Shown in pieces: positions 29,331-38,663 of a stretch of DNA of 64,000 nucleotides. Made by a program: the position numbers and the translations under genes. The notes under the pieces are model-generated. The model saw nothing but the letters and a program-made list of their open reading frames with translations. It searched no databases and was not told the DNA's origin. The DNA is from a virus: positions 1 through 64,000 of IMG/VR virus record IMGVR_UViG_3300044638_004964. The stretch is one strand, 5' to 3'. How positions within the stretch are numbered: the first letter of the stretch is position 1; every line of letters begins with the position of its first letter.

Positions 29331-29521
29331 TGAAACATTTAGCAGAATTTTTAATTTGTGGAACCATTGGCACCTACTGTGTTTTACGGTTCGTATCTCT
29401 GATGCCTCGCGTGATCGCAGAAGCGCAGACATTAGTACGTGTAGCTACAGAGCGCCGTCAAGAAATTGAAGAATTATCAGATGATATAGATAACTCTAAA
29501 ATACATGATTATGGTTGGTAA
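29330..29521 (+). CDS. small membrane protein (63 aa)
   Basis: ATG 29330 overlaps the preceding stop by one base; an in-frame ATG at 29318 is an alternative. The N-terminal segment (F-L-I-C-G-T-I-G-T-Y-C-V-L) is hydrophobic and the rest helical and charged. It could be a spanin- or holin-associated protein, but nothing specific shows this. Confidence 0.5.
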   Translation: MKHLAEFLICGTIGTYCVLRFVSLMPRVIAEAQTLVRVATERRQEIEELSDDIDNSKIHDYGW

Positions 29522-29543
29522 CTAAAATACAAAGGAGATAATT

Positions 29544-29762
29544 GTGGCAATAACAACAACAGACGTAGTAACAAATGTGGTTCCCGGTAATGAAGTAATT
29601 AAAAACGCTTCATGCGTAGTATATTGTTTTAATACTGGAAATTATGGATCAGTACAAAGTACATTCCAAGGATCATTCACATATGATGAATTAGAAGATA
29701 AATATACAAGTCGTTTTGATAACATTAGCTACTACAATGCCGTAGATGGTGGTGGACCATGA
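29544..29762 (+). CDS. hypothetical protein (72 aa)
   Basis: The start is GTG 29544 behind AAAGGAG. The product is Thr/Val-rich at the N-terminus, then Tyr/Asn-rich, with no known motif. It overlaps the following lipoprotein start. Confidence 0.55.
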   Translation: MAITTTDVVTNVVPGNEVIKNASCVVYCFNTGNYGSVQSTFQGSFTYDELEDKYTSRFDNISYYNAVDGGGP

Positions 29763-30061
29763 GATATCTATTATTAATTTTATTACTTGCTGGATGTTCA
29801 ACAAATAATTGTAAATCTCTTCCAAATACAGAAATTACAGAAATGTATTCTTCTTATGTTGAAGAATGGAAGCAGCAAGCACAAACATCTTTCAAAGAAG
29901 CTGAAGATAAAATCTTTGTTGTAAACCCATTACCAAAACCAGATATTAATGATGGTACAAATCCAGATCCCGCAAAATGTATTTGCAAAGGCACAGGAAT
30001 TATTGTCCAAGGAGATGGACACAAAACAGCATGTCCGTTTCACAGTAAGTCACAAAAGTAA
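29759..30061 (+). CDS. lipoprotein with C-terminal Cys motif (100 aa)
   Basis: A lipoprotein signal peptide ends in L-L-A-G-C with Cys13 as lipidation site. The C-terminal part has C-I-C-K-G-T-G and T-A-C-P-F-H, a possible metal or disulfide site. Phage lipoproteins near lysis genes can be outer-membrane spanins (o-spanin), but the length and cysteines are not typical. Confidence 0.65.
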   Translation: MRYLLLILLLAGCSTNNCKSLPNTEITEMYSSYVEEWKQQAQTSFKEAEDKIFVVNPLPKPDINDGTNPDPAKCICKGTGIIVQGDGHKTACPFHSKSQK

Positions 30062-30075
30062 TTTAGGAGATTAAA

Positions 30076-30393
30076 ATGAATATTGAGCTTGTTCTTAGGA
30101 TTTTAGCAATCGTTGCCGGTTTATTATTAGTAGCATCTTGCTATTGGGTAGATTTTAATTATCTTTTAGCTAAAATGCTATTAAAGAAAAAACCAGTAGT
30201 AGAAAAAGACGTTGAAGTTGTTGTAGATACTGGTGATCAATTTTTACACATCATTGATCTATGGTATAAGCTACGTGCCCAGTGTGTAGATGCTAAACTA
30301 GATTCTGCCACACAAAAGCTAGACGAAGTTTTTCCACTTTTAAACAAGACTGAAGTCACAATAACCCCTGCTCCGGTAGCAAAGGTAGAATAA
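30076..30393 (+). CDS. single-pass membrane protein (105 aa)
   Basis: AGGAG precedes the start. One membrane segment (I-L-A-I-V-A-G-L-L-L-V-A-S-C) is followed by K-K-K-P and a soluble helical domain of about 65 residues ending in a Pro-rich tail. Function unknown. Confidence 0.6.
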   Translation: MNIELVLRILAIVAGLLLVASCYWVDFNYLLAKMLLKKKPVVEKDVEVVVDTGDQFLHIIDLWYKLRAQCVDAKLDSATQKLDEVFPLLNKTEVTITPAPVAKVE

Positions 30394-30394
30394 C

Positions 30395-30853
30395 ATGGTT
30401 AAAAAATTAATTGCGGCACTATTAATTGCCTATGGTATTTTTGGTTTAGGTTTTCTTAAAAATATACCTATTCCAAAACCAAAACCAGAACCAGTTGTAA
30501 TATTAAACGTTGATAAGCCTAATCAAGAGGTAATAGACTCTGTTAAAAACTTATCATCTTTGGTTACTGATCCATTAGATAGAGCCAAAATAGCTATTTT
30601 TAATTATGAGTTTGCCACCAGAGTAAAAAATTATAATACAGATTTGCAAAAAGTAAATGATGTTTATACCTTGGCTGGCAAAACTTTTTTTAAAAATGAA
30701 TTGGTTGGTAAATATAATGGACTTGGTGAGGGCGTAGTCAAACTAATAACAAGTCTTGTTTCAGATGATAATCACGACCTATCTCAAGAAGGAAAAGACA
30801 AAATTAGCGAACATTTTATGGGGCTAGCTTGGTCTTTACTACAAAAAGAGTAA
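30395..30853 (+). CDS. membrane-anchored or exported protein (152 aa)
   Basis: An N-terminal hydrophobic segment (L-I-A-A-L-L-I-A-Y-G-I-F-G) is followed by a Pro/Lys linker (I-P-I-P-K-P-K-P-E-P) that could span the periplasm, then a helical domain. The layout recalls envelope-spanning proteins. It starts two bases after the preceding gene and precedes another membrane protein. Confidence 0.6.
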   Translation: MVKKLIAALLIAYGIFGLGFLKNIPIPKPKPEPVVILNVDKPNQEVIDSVKNLSSLVTDPLDRAKIAIFNYEFATRVKNYNTDLQKVNDVYTLAGKTFFKNELVGKYNGLGEGVVKLITSLVSDDNHDLSQEGKDKISEHFMGLAWSLLQKE

Positions 30854-30857
30854 TAAA

Positions 30858-31496
30858 ATGAATTACGACATAAGCAAGGTAAAAGATATTTTTAAGTCTG
30901 TTTTTTCAGACATGGGATATGAGACTAGTGGAATGTCTTTTAAATGCCCATCACCACTTGGCATATCAATTGCCGATTCAGCAGACGCAATTGATATAAA
31001 CTTTACAAATAGTAAAAACTTACCCGTTGCAACCGTTAGGAAATTAATCAAGTTTAATTTAGATATTCTTGGTGTTAATTTAGGACCAACTGGTGGAGTA
31101 ATCAAAATAAAGTTCTTCCCAGATATCAAATTTGATTATAATGGGTCTGTCAAGTTTGGTGATTGCTCAAATAATATGGCTTATGAACTAATTTCTCAGG
31201 AAATCGATGATGAGTATGGCGATCCAGAAAGAAAAAAAATTGCTCAAAGATGCTTGCAATATGGTAGTGAATGGGCTACAATAGTCAGTGCCTCACAAAC
31301 AGAGCCAGTGACTTATTCAGAACGAGAGAAAAGAACACTAAGAAAACAATGCTATAATTTCATTTATGAAAATATAAAGAATGACAAAGAGATAGAATGC
31401 AAGTTTGTTATCTTAGGCGTTCTATTTTTAAACTTTGTTCTCCCAGTGATAATTGGTTGGATAGTCACGAAGATATTGAATCACTGGTTTAAATAA
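30858..31496 (+). CDS. tail-anchored membrane protein (212 aa)
   Basis: Residues 1-180 form a soluble alpha/beta domain (V-S-Y... region G-Y-E-T-S-G, later F-F-P-D-I-K-F-D-Y) and the C-terminus has one hydrophobic segment (F-V-I-L-G-V-L-F-L-N-F-V-L-P) with a short basic tail. No family was recognised. It is the last gene before nrdA. Confidence 0.55.
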   Translation: MNYDISKVKDIFKSVFSDMGYETSGMSFKCPSPLGISIADSADAIDINFTNSKNLPVATVRKLIKFNLDILGVNLGPTGGVIKIKFFPDIKFDYNGSVKFGDCSNNMAYELISQEIDDEYGDPERKKIAQRCLQYGSEWATIVSASQTEPVTYSEREKRTLRKQCYNFIYENIKNDKEIECKFVILGVLFLNFVLPVIIGWIVTKILNHWFK

Positions 31497-31534
31497 TCAA
31501 TCTTACCACGATTTAACGAAACGATAGGGATAAT

Positions 31535-33760
31535 ATGCAAGTTCAGAAGAGAAATGGAAATCTTGAAAAATATAACGTAGAAAAAATTCATAAAGTGGTA
31601 GAGTGGGCGATCAAGGATATCAATAATGTTTCTTGGTCAGATATAGAAATGAACGCCAAGCTTTCTCTTAGAGATGGCATCACAACACAAGAAATTCACC
31701 AAATTCTTGTCAAGTCAGCAAATGATCTGACTTCTCCAGCAAAGCCAAACTATCAGTATGTTGCTTCTAGATTATTGAATATGTCTTTACGTAAAGACCT
31801 GTGGGATAGATACGATAATCCACCATCACTATCTAAGCATATTAAATCAAATATTGAAAAGGGAGTTTATGACCCAGTATTATTTGAAAAGTGGTCAAAG
31901 GAGGATATCAAAGAAATAGAGTCCTGCATAGATCACGATAGAGATTATTTATACACATATGCTGGTCTACAGCAAATGATAGATAAATATCTTGTAAAGA
32001 ATAGAGCTACTGGCGAGATGTATGAAACTCCACAGTTTGCTTATATGGCTATTGCTATGGCTTTATTCAACGTTGTTGATGAAGTTAAGGATGCCTATGA
32101 ATGCTTCTCAACATTTAAAATTAATCTTCCAACCCCAATTATGGCTGGAGTTAGAACTAAAATCAAGCAATTCGCTAGTTGCGTACTAGTTGACGTTGAA
32201 GATGATTTAGATTCTATCTTTTCTAGTATTCATGCTGTTGGTAAATATACTGCCCGCCGTGCGGGAATAGGATTAAATGTTGGGCGAATTCGCCCAATTA
32301 ATTCTAGCATAAGGGGCGGTGAAGTTATTCATACTGGTCTTATCCCTTATCTTAAGATATTTGAATCAACGGTTAAGGCCACTAGTCAGAATGGTATTCG
32401 TGGAGGTTCAGCCACTGTACATATTCCATTTTGGCATTATGAAATTGAAGATGTAATGGTTCTTAAGAATAACGCTGGAACAGACGATAATAGAGTACGA
32501 AAGCTAGATTATTCCGTTCAGTTTAATAAGTTATTTTATGAACGACTAATTAAGAATGAAGATATTACACTATTTAGTCCAGAAGAAACTGGTGGACTAT
32601 ATAGCTCTATGAATAATAACGAAGATTTCAAGAAGCTTTATGAAAAGTATGAGAATTCTCGAAATATTAAAATGAAAAAGAAAATCAACGCTAGAAAGCT
32701 AGCAGAAATTTTCACTAAGGAAAGATTAGAAACTGGGCGAATCTATGTTATGAATATAGATAATGCTAATGAGCATGGATCATGGGATGCTCCAGTTTAT
32801 ATGAGTAATCTTTGTCAAGAAATTATTCATCCCACAAAGCCAATTAATTCTATTGAGGATAAAGAGGGCGAGATTGGTATTTGTATTTTATCAGCACTTA
32901 ATCTAACAGAACTAGATAGTGATGATGATATTGCTAATGCTTGCAGAATAGCTGTAAGAACTCTTGAGTCAGTTATAGATTATCAAGATTATCCAGTAGC
33001 TGCTGGAGAAAATTTCACAAAAAATCGTAGATCATTAGGTATTGGTATTACCAATTTAGCTGGTTTCTTAGCTAAGAATAAGTTAAAGTATGATGATCCA
33101 AATACTCTACAGCTAGTACATTCTACTATGGAAAAGATTCAATGGAATCTATTAAATGAATCATGCCGTTTGGCAGCAGAGCTTGGTTCTTGTAATAAGT
33201 TTAATGAAACAAAATATTCTAGAGGTTTACTACCGCTGGATTGGTATAAAAAAACAGTTGACGAACTGGTTAAGCCAGAGTATAATATGGATTGGGAGGG
33301 TCTAAGAGCCAGAATTAAAGAATATGGACTAAGACACTCAACCCTAACCGCTATAATGCCATGTGAGTCCTCTAGCGTTATCCAGAACAGCACAAATGGC
33401 ATTGAGCCTGTCAGAAGTCTACTTTCTTACAAGAAGGCTAAAAACGGCGTTCTAAAGCAGTTGGTGCCAAACTATGCGTCACGTAAAAACTATTATTCAT
33501 TAGCTTGGGAAATGGAAGATAATAAAGCTATACTTAATATATGTGCAATTCTACAAAAATTCGTAGATATGAGTATTAGCGTAAACTTATACTATAATTA
33601 TGCTCACTTTCCAGAAGGTAATATACCCTTGAGTGTTTTGATCAAAGATCAAATTTATGGTTTTAAATATGGTATTAAAAATTTTTACTATTGCAACACT
33701 CCAGATGGAGATGGAGCAACGGAGAAAGAAACCTGTGAAGGTGGATCGTGTGCAATTTAA
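31535..33760 (+). CDS. nrdA: ribonucleoside-diphosphate reductase alpha subunit
   Basis: NrdA reduces NDPs to dNDPs with the NrdB radical subunit. The 741-residue protein has an N-terminal ATP cone (V-Q-K-R-N-G-N-L-E-K-Y), the active-site cysteine in F-A-S-C-V, N-L-C-Q-E-I and G-I-C-I-L-S-A-L-N, and the C-terminal shuttle cysteines in C-E-G-G-S-C-A-I. Length matches E. coli NrdA (761). An HNH gene separates it from nrdB. No intein or intron interrupts it. Confidence 0.96.
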   Translation: MQVQKRNGNLEKYNVEKIHKVVEWAIKDINNVSWSDIEMNAKLSLRDGITTQEIHQILVKSANDLTSPAKPNYQYVASRLLNMSLRKDLWDRYDNPPSLSKHIKSNIEKGVYDPVLFEKWSKEDIKEIESCIDHDRDYLYTYAGLQQMIDKYLVKNRATGEMYETPQFAYMAIAMALFNVVDEVKDAYECFSTFKINLPTPIMAGVRTKIKQFASCVLVDVEDDLDSIFSSIHAVGKYTARRAGIGLNVGRIRPINSSIRGGEVIHTGLIPYLKIFESTVKATSQNGIRGGSATVHIPFWHYEIEDVMVLKNNAGTDDNRVRKLDYSVQFNKLFYERLIKNEDITLFSPEETGGLYSSMNNNEDFKKLYEKYENSRNIKMKKKINARKLAEIFTKERLETGRIYVMNIDNANEHGSWDAPVYMSNLCQEIIHPTKPINSIEDKEGEIGICILSALNLTELDSDDDIANACRIAVRTLESVIDYQDYPVAAGENFTKNRRSLGIGITNLAGFLAKNKLKYDDPNTLQLVHSTMEKIQWNLLNESCRLAAELGSCNKFNETKYSRGLLPLDWYKKTVDELVKPEYNMDWEGLRARIKEYGLRHSTLTAIMPCESSSVIQNSTNGIEPVRSLLSYKKAKNGVLKQLVPNYASRKNYYSLAWEMEDNKAILNICAILQKFVDMSISVNLYYNYAHFPEGNIPLSVLIKDQIYGFKYGIKNFYYCNTPDGDGATEKETCEGGSCAI

Positions 33761-33765
33761 AACGC

Positions 33766-34404
33766 ATGTGTAATATATGTACTATTGAAAAACCATTAAC
33801 ATCAGAATTTTTCCATAAAAAATTAGACACTTTTCATTCTATATGTAAGGAATGTAGAAAAACTCAAGAAAAAACTAGATATTTAAAACAAAAAGGCAAA
33901 AAGAATATACAGAGTAAAGAGTATTATCAGAGCCACAAGGATAAACTTAAGTTATACGCCAAAAATTATAGACAAGAAAACACAGAAAAATTAGCAAATT
34001 ATGAAAAATTAAGGTATAAGAAAAAATCAGAAAAAAGAAAAATCTTAGCCTCTAAAGATGGTTCATCAAAAATACTACATAATATGAGAGTGTGTATTAA
34101 TAGGTGTGTAAGAAATAAACAAAAGTCATCACCAACACTCAAGTATCTGGGATGTTCTTTAGAGGAATTTAAAATACATTTGGAGTCAAAATTTGATGAA
34201 AACATGAATTGGTCTAATTATGGAAGACCAACAGGAACAAATCGGGATGGCTGGCACATAGATCATATTAAATCATTATCATCATTTAAATTTAGTAATA
34301 ATGATACATCAGAGCAATTTGAAGAAAAACTTAAATTAGCTTGGCACTATACAAACTTACAGCCCCTTTGGGGTCTGGATAATATATCAAAAGGGAAAAA
34401 ATGA
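33766..34404 (+). CDS. HNH homing endonuclease between nrdA and nrdB
   Basis: The start is either ATG 33766 or GTG 33748, the latter overlapping nrdA. The N-terminus is a zinc module (C-N-I-C-T, then C-K-E-C-R) with a basic helix after it. The C-terminus has W-H-I-D-H-I-K-S-L and H-Y-T-N-L-Q-P-L-W, an HNH core of the kind found in phage homing genes. RNR genes are classic homing targets. Confidence 0.82.
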   Translation: MCNICTIEKPLTSEFFHKKLDTFHSICKECRKTQEKTRYLKQKGKKNIQSKEYYQSHKDKLKLYAKNYRQENTEKLANYEKLRYKKKSEKRKILASKDGSSKILHNMRVCINRCVRNKQKSSPTLKYLGCSLEEFKIHLESKFDENMNWSNYGRPTGTNRDGWHIDHIKSLSSFKFSNNDTSEQFEEKLKLAWHYTNLQPLWGLDNISKGKK

Positions 34405-34805
34405 AAAAATTAGACTTAATTTATAAGGTTGATGCTAATATGGATTGCCCGCCAGCTACTCAGGATATTGCTGTAAATCTAAAAAATAGGCAATATGCTA
34501 TAAATGTAGCTAATTATGGTCCAGCCAATCCAAACAATGAAGATGAAGAATATTGGCAGAAAAAAGCAGACCAGTTTAAAACATCCATAGATCAAGCTAA
34601 AACTATGAGATGTTCCAACTGTGCGGTCTTTATTATCAAAGAAAAAATGATGAATTGTATACAAGTTGGTTTAGCATCAGAAATGGAAAACGCTAAAAAG
34701 ATGATGGATTTAGCAGATTTAGGTTATTGTGAATTATTCGATTTTAAATGTGCCGGTAGTCGCACATGTGACGCTTGGGTGGCAAATGGACCTCTAAAAG
34801 ACTAG
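34401..34805 (+). CDS. Cys-rich protein, possible Fe-S or zinc binder (134 aa)
   Basis: The C-terminal half has C-S-N-C, then a single Cys in M-N-C-I, G-Y-C-E, F-K-C-A and R-T-C-D-A-W. This spacing recurs in small phage proteins annotated as iron-sulfur-like. It overlaps the HNH stop and lies between the RNR subunit genes, so it may serve redox support of RNR. That role is inference. Confidence 0.55.
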   Translation: MKKLDLIYKVDANMDCPPATQDIAVNLKNRQYAINVANYGPANPNNEDEEYWQKKADQFKTSIDQAKTMRCSNCAVFIIKEKMMNCIQVGLASEMENAKKMMDLADLGYCELFDFKCAGSRTCDAWVANGPLKD

Positions 34806-34824
34806 TGGAGAAATCTTTAAGATA

Positions 34825-35904
34825 ATGAAAACTATATTGAATAAAAATAATATCGACTACCTAACACAACCACTATTTCTAGGAGAGGATCTTTCTCTAC
34901 AGAGATATGACAAGTTTAAATATCCTGTATTTTTTGATCTCTTTAAGAAACAAATGGAATTCTTTTGGAGGCCAGAAGAAATTGAATTGAAAAAAGATAG
35001 AAACGATTTCAAGAATGACGATATAATGTCAGATAATGAACGCTTCATCTTTACATCTAATTTGAAATATCAAACCATGATGGATAGTGTTATCTGTCGC
35101 GGTGTTCCCACGCTGCTAGAATATGTTTCTAATCCAGAACTAGAAGCATGTATGAATGTGTGGCAATTTTTTGAACAAATCCATAGTTATAGCTATACCT
35201 ATATTATTAAAAATGTGTATAGCAACCCAAGCGATATTTTAGATAGTTGTTTAACAGACAAAGAAATTCTCAAACGAGCTAATGTTGCTATTAAAGAGTA
35301 CAATACTTTAAGAGACTTGAAAAAGTCTGGAACAACAAAAGACATTAAGAAACAAATATACTTAACACTAGTTAGTGTAAATATACTTGAAGCTGTGCGT
35401 TTTTATGTTTCATTTATTTGCGCTTTTGCTTTCGCAGAGAATAAGAAAATGATTGGTAATGCTGATATAATTAAGCTAATTAAAAGAGATGAGGCATTAC
35501 ATCTATATAATACTCAAGAAATTATTAAAATTTTGCACACTGTACCAGAAGAAGGATTTGTTAAAATAGCAGAAGAATGCCAAGAAGATGCTATTAAAAT
35601 GTTTGAATCAGCAGCAGCAGAAGAAAAAGCTTGGTCAGAATATCTATTTAAAGATGGGTCTATTATTGGACTTAACGAAAAAGTTATGGCTCAATATGTA
35701 GATTGGCTTTGCATGACCAGAAGAAAGAATATAGGTCTACCATACGATAAGGGTTGCAAAAATCCAATTGCCGGATGGACTGATCCGTGGATGAATAGCG
35801 AAGCTGTTCAAGTTGCTCCACAGGAACATGAGATTACTTCATATAAAATTGGTGCTAGCACAAACGATCTTGAGGATACAGACTTGGGAGGATTTGATCT
35901 ATGA
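34825..35904 (+). CDS. nrdB: ribonucleoside-diphosphate reductase beta subunit
   Basis: NrdB holds the diiron-tyrosyl radical. The metal ligands and radical site align with E. coli: Q-T-M-M-D, E-Q-I-H-S-Y-S-Y-T (Glu, His and the radical Tyr), F-A-E-N and R-D-E-A-L-H. Length is 359 residues (E. coli 376). GTGGAG precedes the start. It is class Ia by these features. The stop overlaps dut. Confidence 0.95.
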   Translation: MKTILNKNNIDYLTQPLFLGEDLSLQRYDKFKYPVFFDLFKKQMEFFWRPEEIELKKDRNDFKNDDIMSDNERFIFTSNLKYQTMMDSVICRGVPTLLEYVSNPELEACMNVWQFFEQIHSYSYTYIIKNVYSNPSDILDSCLTDKEILKRANVAIKEYNTLRDLKKSGTTKDIKKQIYLTLVSVNILEAVRFYVSFICAFAFAENKKMIGNADIIKLIKRDEALHLYNTQEIIKILHTVPEEGFVKIAEECQEDAIKMFESAAAEEKAWSEYLFKDGSIIGLNEKVMAQYVDWLCMTRRKNIGLPYDKGCKNPIAGWTDPWMNSEAVQVAPQEHEITSYKIGASTNDLEDTDLGGFDL

Positions 35905-36347
35905 TAAATACTAAAGATCTTGCTTGGACTGTGTGGTGCAAGCAAATTGAAACAAATGCAAAAACTCCAACTAAAGCCAACACAAATGATGCTGGATGGG
36001 ATTTGTATTCAACTATTGACACCATTCTTCCACCAAAACAAAGAAAAACTGTCAAAACGGGGATAGCACTAGAGATGCCAGAAAATATGGCTGGATTAAT
36101 TTGGCCACGATCTGGACTATCTGTAAAACAAGGGATTGACGTACTAGCTGGAGTTGTAGACTCTGGCTATAGGGGAGAAGTCATGGTTTGTTTATACAAT
36201 ACCTCTGATGAGAATGTATCGATAAGCTGTGGGGATAGAATCGCGCAGATTATATTCCAAGAGGTTCCTCGCGTCATGATGATTAATCAAGAAGGGCTAG
36301 GTTCCTCGCAACGGGGAGACAACGGCTTTGGCAGCAGCGGCAAATAA
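35901..36347 (+). CDS. dut: dUTPase
   Basis: The trimeric dUTPase hydrolyses dUTP to dUMP. All five motifs are present: D-A-G-W-D-L-Y (30-36), P-R-S-G-L (69-73), G-V-V-D-S-G-Y-R-G (84-92), G-D-R-I-A-Q (111-116) and R-G-D-N-G-F-G-S-S-G (138-147). It overlaps nrdB by 4 bases and phoH by 20. Confidence 0.95.
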   Translation: MINTKDLAWTVWCKQIETNAKTPTKANTNDAGWDLYSTIDTILPPKQRKTVKTGIALEMPENMAGLIWPRSGLSVKQGIDVLAGVVDSGYRGEVMVCLYNTSDENVSISCGDRIAQIIFQEVPRVMMINQEGLGSSQRGDNGFGSSGK

Positions 36348-37029
36348 TAAATACGACAAATCGAAGAATACCAATAAAGAAAACCGTAAGAAGCAAAAAA
36401 CTTCTCAAACTAATGTTCTTGTCGCCAAAACGGAGAATCAAAAAGATTACATCAGATCTATTATAGAAAATGATGTTACGTTCTGCACTGGACCGTCTGG
36501 TACTGGCAAATCTTTTATAGCTGCCGGTATTGCTTCTGATCATATTCAGAAAGATAAGATTGACTCTATCATTGTTACTAGACCGCTAGTATGTACTGGT
36601 AAAGATATTGGATCATTACCGGGAGAATTAAATGATAAAATCAAACCATATCTGGCCCCGATGGAAGAAAATCTTAAGTATTTTCTAGGAAGAGATAAAT
36701 TTGGATTGTATTATAATACCAGAAGAATTCGTTTTGAACCATTAGAAACCATGAGAGGGGCAACCTTTCATAACGCCTATATGATTCTTGACGAAGCTCA
36801 GAATTGTACTCTTGATCAAATCAAGATGTTTATTACAAGAATGGGCGAAAATTCGAAGGTAATTATTAACGGTGATACTAAGCAAACCGACCTATATAGA
36901 GATAGTGGTTTATATTACTGTCTTGAAAGACTTGCTGGATTGCAAGGTATAGGAATTTGCACTTTAGATTACCAAGATATCCAAAGAAATGGTATAATAG
37001 GAAGGGTCTTGATGGCTTTAGAATCATAA
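36328..37029 (+). CDS. phoH: PhoH-like ATPase
   Basis: The start is TTG 36328 behind GGGGAG, inside the dut 3' end. The protein has a Walker A motif G-P-S-G-T-G-K-S (55-62) and Walker B I-L-D-E-A-Q-N (153-159), the PhoH order. PhoH proteins are RNA-associated ATPases, common in large phages and often used as a marker gene; their role in infection is unclear. The first 30 residues are a Lys/Asn-rich tail. Confidence 0.9.
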   Translation: MAAAANNKYDKSKNTNKENRKKQKTSQTNVLVAKTENQKDYIRSIIENDVTFCTGPSGTGKSFIAAGIASDHIQKDKIDSIIVTRPLVCTGKDIGSLPGELNDKIKPYLAPMEENLKYFLGRDKFGLYYNTRRIRFEPLETMRGATFHNAYMILDEAQNCTLDQIKMFITRMGENSKVIINGDTKQTDLYRDSGLYYCLERLAGLQGIGICTLDYQDIQRNGIIGRVLMALES

Positions 37030-37038
37030 GGAATTTAT

Positions 37039-37401
37039 ATGTTGTATGATTATTATTGTGAAGAATGTGGCAATGAACTAAAAGACGTTCAGCAGTCTAT
37101 CAAGGATGATGCTCTAATCACATGTCCCGACTGTGGAAAAGATGCCCTAAACAGGGTAATATATGGTGGGATAGGCTGCTTCGTCAAGGACATGAAAACG
37201 CTAGGACAGATTGGCGATAAGAACTGGTCCAATATGGGTCACTACAAGAGATCCGAAATTGAAATGGCCGCGAAGGAGAAAAGTGAGAAGGAAACTCCTT
37301 ACTTTTCTTCTTTCGGTTCAGCGACTCCCGCGAATAGAAAACAAATTAATAAGATGACACCGGCACAGAAAAAGAAATATATCATGGGAGGGGAAACATG
37401 A
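37039..37401 (+). CDS. FmdB-like zinc-ribbon protein (120 aa)
   Basis: The N-terminal 45 residues match the FmdB zinc ribbon: Y-Y-C-E-E-C-G, then C-P-D-C-G and a short V-I-Y-G-G. The C-terminal part is basic and helical. Such ribbons are found in small regulators. It follows phoH closely and overlaps the next gene. Confidence 0.65.
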   Translation: MLYDYYCEECGNELKDVQQSIKDDALITCPDCGKDALNRVIYGGIGCFVKDMKTLGQIGDKNWSNMGHYKRSEIEMAAKEKSEKETPYFSSFGSATPANRKQINKMTPAQKKKYIMGGET

Positions 37402-37733
37402 AATTTGTAGAAAGCTTTAATAAAGAAGACTTTGTAAAACCATCGGAATCATTAATGGTTGATAGGGTTGGTAAAAATACCGATGATGAAAAGAAGGCTT
37501 TTGCTAAATCTATGATTATAAGCCTTGGTGACACAAATCAAACCAAGTATTTTGTAAGAACACACAATAACGTGCCATACGATCCAAATGGTCAATATAG
37601 CCATAGAGAATCATATTTAAGAACAGAATTAAAACCTGTAACAAAACAGACTTTTGAAAGTTATGTTGCATATCTACAAACAAAGAATCAATTACACATG
37701 ACAAAGGCTCAAAGGAGTTTTATCAATGGCTAA
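37398..37733 (+). CDS. hypothetical protein (111 aa)
   Basis: This is a mixed-charge protein with no recognised motif; the ATG overlaps the previous stop by 4 bases. The segment Q-T-K-Y-F-V-R-T-H-N-N suggests a small alpha/beta fold. Function unknown. Confidence 0.55.
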   Translation: MKFVESFNKEDFVKPSESLMVDRVGKNTDDEKKAFAKSMIISLGDTNQTKYFVRTHNNVPYDPNGQYSHRESYLRTELKPVTKQTFESYVAYLQTKNQLHMTKAQRSFING

Positions 37734-38028
37734 TAAAAAAGGACCGCTAAGTAAAGTTGAATCTTTTTATGTTGAAGCTCAAGTTAAACTTGGCACTAGC
37801 GTAGAGGATATAGCTACTGATTTAAATAGACCACAATCATCAGTAGAAAGCTATATAGCTAAAACTTCTAAGAAAAAAGAAGCTACAGCAACGAGCGATC
37901 AGTTTGCTAGACAAAGTGGCGCAACAATTATGACAGAAAATGCTTCATCAATGATCGACGCAAAGAGAAAGAAACCATCACTGCCAGCAAAAACAATGTC
38001 TTGTGTTACTAGAATAAAAAACGTATGA
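37726..38028 (+). CDS. possible HTH DNA-binding protein (100 aa)
   Basis: The N-terminal half contains V-E-D-I-A-T-D-L-N-R-P-Q-S-S-V, which fits a helix-turn-helix, followed by a basic linker and a low-complexity C-terminus. It could be a small regulator. It overlaps both neighbours. Confidence 0.5.
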   Translation: MANKKGPLSKVESFYVEAQVKLGTSVEDIATDLNRPQSSVESYIAKTSKKKEATATSDQFARQSGATIMTENASSMIDAKRKKPSLPAKTMSCVTRIKNV

Positions 38029-38663
38029 CTAGAATTGCTCTGTTCACAAGTATTTCTGCTAATATCGCAGAAATTGCTCATTTAACAACGCCAAACAAGC
38101 TAGAGTATTGTTTAAAACACGACTATTCTTTAATAATTGATAATCAAAAATATGAAGAAGCTATTGATAGAGTACACTCAATTATACATCTATTTGATGA
38201 ATATGATATTGTGTGGACACTTGATGCTGATGCTATAATTACAAATATGAGTATCCCCTTTCATACATTAGAATGTTTGGGAGATAATATAACAGTGTGC
38301 GAAGAGGGGATGGTTTATTGGAATATAATTAATTGTGGGTCAATGATTATGAAAAACACCCTTCAAACAAAAACTCTCCTACAATTAATCAGTATTAATA
38401 AAAGTAACTGGAAAAATTTACCAGCGTCGTGGCAAAGCTGGTTAGGATTGAACGCTGATGTATTTAGTAATATGTTAACCATTGCTCCTGTTGGATCGTT
38501 CAATTCTGTAGAATGGAATCTACCCGCTAATTCAGCAGCTTGGGGGCCACCGGGAAGCAATTGGAAAAATGGACATTTGGTATATCATCCATGCAGTATT
38601 TTCCCTAGAGAAGAACGTATTAAATATTTAAAAAACGCCCTAGAAACTAAAGTGATAAGATGA
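38025..38663 (+). CDS. GT34-like glycosyltransferase
   Basis: The 212-residue GT-A protein resembles GMA12/MNN10 galactosyltransferases: D-Y-S-L-I-I-D near residue 35, the metal motif W-T-L-D-A-D-A (DxD), N-C-G-S-M-I-M-K and a C-terminal H-P-C segment. It stands apart from the large island at 53-62 kb. Confidence 0.7.
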   Translation: MTRIALFTSISANIAEIAHLTTPNKLEYCLKHDYSLIIDNQKYEEAIDRVHSIIHLFDEYDIVWTLDADAIITNMSIPFHTLECLGDNITVCEEGMVYWNIINCGSMIMKNTLQTKTLLQLISINKSNWKNLPASWQSWLGLNADVFSNMLTIAPVGSFNSVEWNLPANSAAWGPPGSNWKNGHLVYHPCSIFPREERIKYLKNALETKVIR